Shown here piece by piece: positions 5,116 to 7,623 of a stretch of DNA of 7,623 bases. The notes under the pieces were generated by a model. That model had not been told where the DNA came from and ran no database searches. It worked only from the letters and a program-made list of their open reading frames with translations. This DNA is from Candidatus Altarchaeales archaeon (GTDB taxonomy: Archaea; Altiarchaeota; Altiarchaeia; IMC4; SCGC-AAA252-I15): NCBI GenBank assembly GCA_016867655.1, contig VGJA01000047.1, forward strand, positions 1 through 7,623, in the 5' to 3' direction. How positions within the stretch are numbered: the stretch's first letter is position 1; each line of letters starts with the position of its first letter. A program made the translations under genes and the position numbers.

Positions 5116-5283
5116 ATGGCTGAAAAAATTGAAGGAAGATGCATGAAATGCAAAACGCAGAGGGAGATGAAGGATGTGAACATTGTGAGCATGAGCAACC
5201 CCAAGAACCCGAAGGGGAGAGCCGCTAAAGGCAAGTGCAGCGTATGCGGCACGTCGATGTACAAAATACTGCCCAACACATAG
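5116..5283 (+). CDS. Small zinc-ribbon protein, DUF5679-type
   Basis: This 55-residue basic protein has two CxxC knuckles, C9-M-K-C12 and C41-S-V-C44, joined by a Lys/Asn/Pro-rich stretch, so it should bind one zinc ion. The pattern CMKCK(T/x)xREM, then KNPKGRxAxKGxCxxCGTxMYKI, is that of the DUF5679 family, which is widespread in archaea and in archaeal and giant viruses and has no assigned function; nucleic-acid binding is a common guess for such ribbons. It has a strong Shine-Dalgarno, and a hairpin-plus-T5 terminator follows, so it is probably transcribed alone. Confidence 0.88.
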   Translation: MAEKIEGRCMKCKTQREMKDVNIVSMSNPKNPKGRAAKGKCSVCGTSMYKILPNT

Positions 5284-5300
5284 GCTGATTTTCATGCAAC

Positions 5301-5333
5301 GTTCCGGGGCTTGAAGGCTCTGGAACCCTTTTT
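5301..5333 (+). terminator. Hairpin plus T5 terminator
   Basis: GTTCCGGGGC (5301-5310) pairs with GCTCTGGAAC (5317-5326) as an uninterrupted 10-bp stem on the plus-strand RNA, counting two G·U pairs, around the six-base loop TTGAAG. CC and TTTTT (5329-5333) follow. The form is that of an intrinsic terminator for the zinc-ribbon gene. Hairpins are not required in archaea, so this is an unusually bacterial-looking end. Confidence 0.65.
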
Positions 5334-5361
5334 CATTGGTTAATTCTTAAGTGTACTGGAC

Positions 5362-6198
5362 ATGCTTCACTTGAACAAAAATTTGGTTTTGGAGTCCAAC
5401 TGCCAGCTGGAGGAGGCTGAGGTTGCGCTGTTGGGGGTTCCGTTTGACTCCACTTCTAGCTACAGAGTCGGCTCCAGGAATGCGCCGCTTGAAATCAGGA
5501 GAGAATTGTTTGAATTGGAGAAGGAGGAAAGTTTCTTTGAAATACCATTCTGCGACTTGGGGAATGTTGACATTGTGCCTGGAAACACGCTCGAGACTTT
5601 GAGGAGAGTGGAAGAGACCGTAGACTGGATTTACAGAGAAAACCCTGGCGTATTTGTGATTACTCTTGGTGGAGAGCACACGATAACCCATCCGATTGTT
5701 AAGTCTTTTTCATCCAATATCAAGGGGTTGGATGTGTTGAATTTGGACGCCCACATGGACCTTAAGAATGACTATTTGGGTGAAAAATGGTGTCACGCAA
5801 GCGTGATGCGCAGGATTTCTGAATTGAATGTTGGGTTGAGCGAAATCGGAGTCAGAAGTTTTCTGGAGGAGGAGAGAAAGCACGCTGAAAAAAGCAAGAT
5901 AGCATACTGCATCAAGGAGAAAAAGAAAATGGAGGGTATTTTAGGCAAGCTTGAAGGCAAAAAAGTTTATTTAACATTGGACTTTGATGTTTTGTCTCCT
6001 GAGATAGCTTCCGGAGTCTCCAACCCAGAGCCAAACGGCTTGAGTTTGGATGAACTTTATTTTATTTTTAACACCTTAATCCAAAAGAGTATTGTTGTTG
6101 GGATGGATGTCGTAGAGGTGAACCCGCTTTACGACAAAACTTCCACAACAATCGCGGCGGCGAAGTTTGTGCTGGACGCGGTGGTTAAAAAAGGATGA
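5362..6198 (+). CDS. speB: Agmatinase / arginase-family ureohydrolase
   Basis: This 278-residue ureohydrolase has a complete set of binuclear manganese ligands: H106 in GGEHTIT (103-109), D129, H131 and D133 in LDAHMD (128-133), and D207 and D209 in LDFDVLSP (206-213). E252 in MDVVEVNP (248-255) is also conserved. The N terminus AEVALLGVPFDSTSSYRVGSR (19-39) is the usual agmatinase start. It most likely hydrolyses agmatine to putrescine and urea, the archaeal polyamine route; formiminoglutamase, guanidinobutyrase or another guanidino substrate cannot be excluded. The usual HGT near the active site is HAS here (145-147), and the substrate loop is GVSNPEPNGLS (218-228). No Shine-Dalgarno is obvious. 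The stop TGA overlaps the next gene's ATG (ATGA at 6195-6198), so the two are coupled. Confidence 0.88.
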   Translation: MLHLNKNLVLESNCQLEEAEVALLGVPFDSTSSYRVGSRNAPLEIRRELFELEKEESFFEIPFCDLGNVDIVPGNTLETLRRVEETVDWIYRENPGVFVITLGGEHTITHPIVKSFSSNIKGLDVLNLDAHMDLKNDYLGEKWCHASVMRRISELNVGLSEIGVRSFLEEERKHAEKSKIAYCIKEKKKMEGILGKLEGKKVYLTLDFDVLSPEIASGVSNPEPNGLSLDELYFIFNTLIQKSIVVGMDVVEVNPLYDKTSTTIAAAKFVLDAVVKKG

Positions 6199-6716
6199 AA
6201 CACAAGATTGCTTTAAGCGGCTCCTACGCAGGGGGGAGCACTGAAAAACTGTTTAGGAATCTTTCTCAAGACGACATACTCCAGTCCAGCTTGGTCGGCA
6301 GGGAATTGACCTTGCAGGTGAGGAGCGAAAACTTTGAGGAAGTCAGAAAAGCACTGCAAAAACATGGCATAGACAACATCAGCATAATCGAGTGGAAGAA
6401 GGAGGGCATCACTGTCGGAAGTTCTGGAACTGGAAGCGACATGGGCGACATAATAAACGTGTCTTTGATTCCGAGCGTTCTTGGTGATGGATTGCACCAA
6501 TTGGCTTTCCTGCACGAGTTTTCGATGAAAAAAACTATTTCAGACCGAATCCAGCAGACTGTGGAAGGCCTGCTCAAGAAGGCAGGCATATCAGACGTAA
6601 TCTACATAGTGCAGGTCAAAAAGAAAGACCGGGACGAGCAATACGCCAAGGCGGCCGAAGCCGCAACCTTGAGGGCACTGTTTGAGGCGGGTGGAATAGT
6701 GACAATAGAACAGTAG
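6195..6716 (+). CDS. Unknown protein coupled to the agmatinase-like gene
   Basis: I do not recognise this 173-residue protein. It has no signal peptide or membrane segment and looks cytoplasmic. Residues 36-68 (RELTLQVRSENFEEVRKAL...ISIIEW) form a strand-helix-strand pattern like half of a ferredoxin-type fold. A Gly/Ser-rich loop GSSGTGSDMGD (75-85) is followed by an amphipathic stretch, and a second helix-strand pair lies at about 117-142 (DRIQQTVEGLLKKAG, then VIYIVQVKKK). A charged Ala-rich helix (146-166) ends the protein. The ATGA overlap with the upstream ureohydrolase implies co-translation and possibly a shared pathway or complex. No function is assigned. Confidence 0.8.
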   Translation: MKHKIALSGSYAGGSTEKLFRNLSQDDILQSSLVGRELTLQVRSENFEEVRKALQKHGIDNISIIEWKKEGITVGSSGTGSDMGDIINVSLIPSVLGDGLHQLAFLHEFSMKKTISDRIQQTVEGLLKKAGISDVIYIVQVKKKDRDEQYAKAAEAATLRALFEAGGIVTIEQ

Positions 6717-6719
6717 AAA

Positions 6720-6881
6720 TTACTTTCGCCCTCTAGTGTTTGTTGCCTTTTTCATTCTTCCAGGTTTTTCCATCTCCCTAGGCTTGGGCAACTCTTCCTC
6801 TGATTTTGAGCCCCTTGTCTGCATTCCCTCGCCCGTGGATGTGAAGCCACGACAATGCTTGGCCGCCTGGAGTCTACTCAT
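6720..6881 (-). CDS. Possible 53-residue basic protein
   Basis: An uninterrupted minus-strand frame runs from the ATG at 6881 to the TAA at 6720. The product begins MSRLQAAKHCRGF and ends KKATNTRGRK. It is rich in Lys, Arg, Glu, Gly and Thr, has one Cys and almost no hydrophobic core, and is probably disordered. It would converge with the preceding plus-strand gene, whose stop is three bases away. No Shine-Dalgarno is seen; an AT-rich stretch at about 6911-6919 (TTTTTTAT on the minus strand) lies some 33 bases before the ATG. The frame could be chance. It is recorded because it fills the gap neatly and no other gene does. Confidence 0.35.
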   Translation of the reverse strand: MSRLQAAKHCRGFTSTGEGMQTRGSKSEEELPKPREMEKPGRMKKATNTRGRK

Positions 6882-6921
6882 CTTGCGTGTAATTGTATAG
6901 ACGATTTTGCATAAAAAATTG

Positions 6922-7027
6922 GTTATAGCACTGGAAACTAATTTTTGTATGTTTTCATGTGAAAATCGAATACACCGATACTATTCACTTTTGTATCACT
7001 ACGAATATTAAATTCCAGTGCTATAAC
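6922..7027. mobile_element. MITE-like element with perfect 15-bp terminal inverted repeats
   Basis: GTTATAGCACTGGAA (6922-6936) and TTCCAGTGCTATAAC (7013-7027) are exact reverse complements over 15 bp and enclose 76 bp of AT-rich DNA with no gene. Inside are smaller palindromes: TTTTCA/TGAAAA (6952-6957 and 6960-6965), and GATAC/GTATC further right. The size and layout fit a miniature inverted-repeat element. TATA-containing ends would suit a TA-targeting (Tc1/IS630-type) transposase. No clear longer target duplication is seen. A large hairpin RNA or a bidirectional terminator is the alternative. Confidence 0.55.
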
Positions 7028-7035
7028 ACTTGTTT

Positions 7036-7623
7036 CTATTTTAGGGTGTAGGCTGCTGAAGTGGGAAGGACTCCTTTTTCCGCCAGTTTTTGCGACCAAA
7101 CCGATATCACACTTACCTTTTCGCGAATACTAGCTTGAAGCCCTGTGCCTATCATGAAACGTAGTGCAGGCCCTCTGAAATCGCGAAAGGTTTTGACTCC
7201 GCCTAAACCAATTTCCTGCGAATGTTGGGTGAGAAGTTTCTCATCCAAAGGCCTGAAGTTGTCTCCCAACGCTTCCCTGGCTGCTTCAGTGAACGACTCT
7301 TGTATTATTTGGGAGGATTTTTCATGCGACATTCCACCTACAACGCGATCTGAAAAAGGAACATGGAATGTAGAAGACAATTCTTTGAGAAAATTGCGGA
7401 TTATAGGCAGATTCCTCAACAAAAGATGGCCTCCAGGAATGTCTCGAACTGCAGTTAAAGCCAAACAGCCCGCGCCGCTTTCCTTTGTATTGAAGTCAAC
7501 ATTTAGCATGGGCCTTTCAGAAAGAGGCTGTGTTTCAGATTTGTCATACAAACGAATTTCACAACCGTCTATGCTTTGAGATGTAATACAAGCTTCCAAA
7601 TTGGGTTCGTCTTTAAACGGAAT
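7036..7623 (-). CDS. Unrecognised protein, 3' part (5' end beyond the window)
   Basis: The minus-strand frame is open from the right window edge to the TAG at 7038-7036, giving about 195 visible residues. The true start lies outside; an in-frame TTG at 7599 is not needed. I do not recognise the family. Visible features are a stretch GCLALTAVRDIPGGHLLLRNLPIIRNFLKEL, of which residues around DIPGGHLLL look conserved-like, a polar middle (MSHEKSSQIIQESFTEAAREAL) that should be helical, and a C terminus ending SAAYTLK. No signal peptide or membrane segment is visible. Its stop lies nine bases from the inverted-repeat element. The opposite-strand frame at 7145-7579 has poorer composition and is taken as a shadow. 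Confidence 0.6.
   Translation of the reverse strand: MPFKDEPNLEACITSQSIDGCEIRLYDKSETQPLSERPMLNVDFNTKESGAGCLALTAVRDIPGGHLLLRNLPIIRNFLKELSSTFHVPFSDRVVGGMSHEKSSQIIQESFTEAAREALGDNFRPLDEKLLTQHSQEIGLGGVKTFRDFRGPALRFMIGTGLQASIREKVSVISVWSQKLAEKGVLPTSAAYTLK

Noticed and set aside
5055..5279. N-terminal extension of the HemK2-like methyltransferase with hydrophobic segments
   Set aside because: The extension is antisense to the zinc-ribbon gene; the conserved family start is at 5054.
7145..7579. 144-codon plus-strand frame
   Set aside because: The minus-strand frame is longer, open to the window edge and has more protein-like composition; the plus frame has no ribosome-binding site.

Overview
The window looks like archaeal genomic DNA, most probably from a DPANN-type lineage; the lineage is inferred, not read directly. 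The archaeal signs are: an HemK2/Mtq2-type methyltransferase (VYQPAEDS, then NPPY), a 55-residue zinc-ribbon DUF5679-type protein, TATA-like boxes about 25-30 nt before start codons with several apparently leaderless genes, T-runs directly after stop codons, and a large FG-GAP surface protein with a Thr-rich stalk and a C-terminal membrane anchor.

Layout. At the left edge (1-549, minus strand) lies a tightly overlapping operon: a ribbon-helix-helix (RHH) regulator, queD, and the first ten codons of queC, joined by ATGA and GTGA overlaps. It belongs to the preQ0 / archaeosine branch of tRNA modification, and an inverted repeat in front of the regulator could be its own operator. Between this operon and the next gene (about 600-800) lies a degenerate 24-bp tandem repeat interrupted by a GC-rich block of alternating C4 and G4-5 runs. 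A six-helix membrane protein of unknown function (806-1363, minus) and an RNase HIII without the usual N-terminal domain (1419-2039, plus) diverge from one shared TATA box.

The gap 2040-2284 holds a candidate structured RNA on the minus strand: a 12-position closing helix, a nested two-stem hairpin, and a TATATAAA box at the right distance upstream. Next, all on the minus strand, come scpB (condensin subunit), the FG-GAP surface protein and the HemK2-like methyltransferase. Each stop codon is followed at once or within a few bases by T6-T7, so these are probably separate transcription units.

To the right on the plus strand is the zinc-ribbon gene with a strong Shine-Dalgarno and a hairpin-plus-T5 terminator. 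It is followed by an arginase/agmatinase-family gene translationally coupled (ATGA) to a 173-residue gene of unknown function. The right end (6717-7623) has a possible 53-residue basic ORF, a 106-bp element bounded by perfect 15-bp inverted repeats (MITE-like), and the 3' part of an unrecognised gene that runs off the window edge.

The best candidates for something undescribed are the structured RNA (2047-2177), the inverted-repeat element (6922-7027), the 24-bp repeat array with its GC block, and the unknown partner of the agmatinase-like gene.
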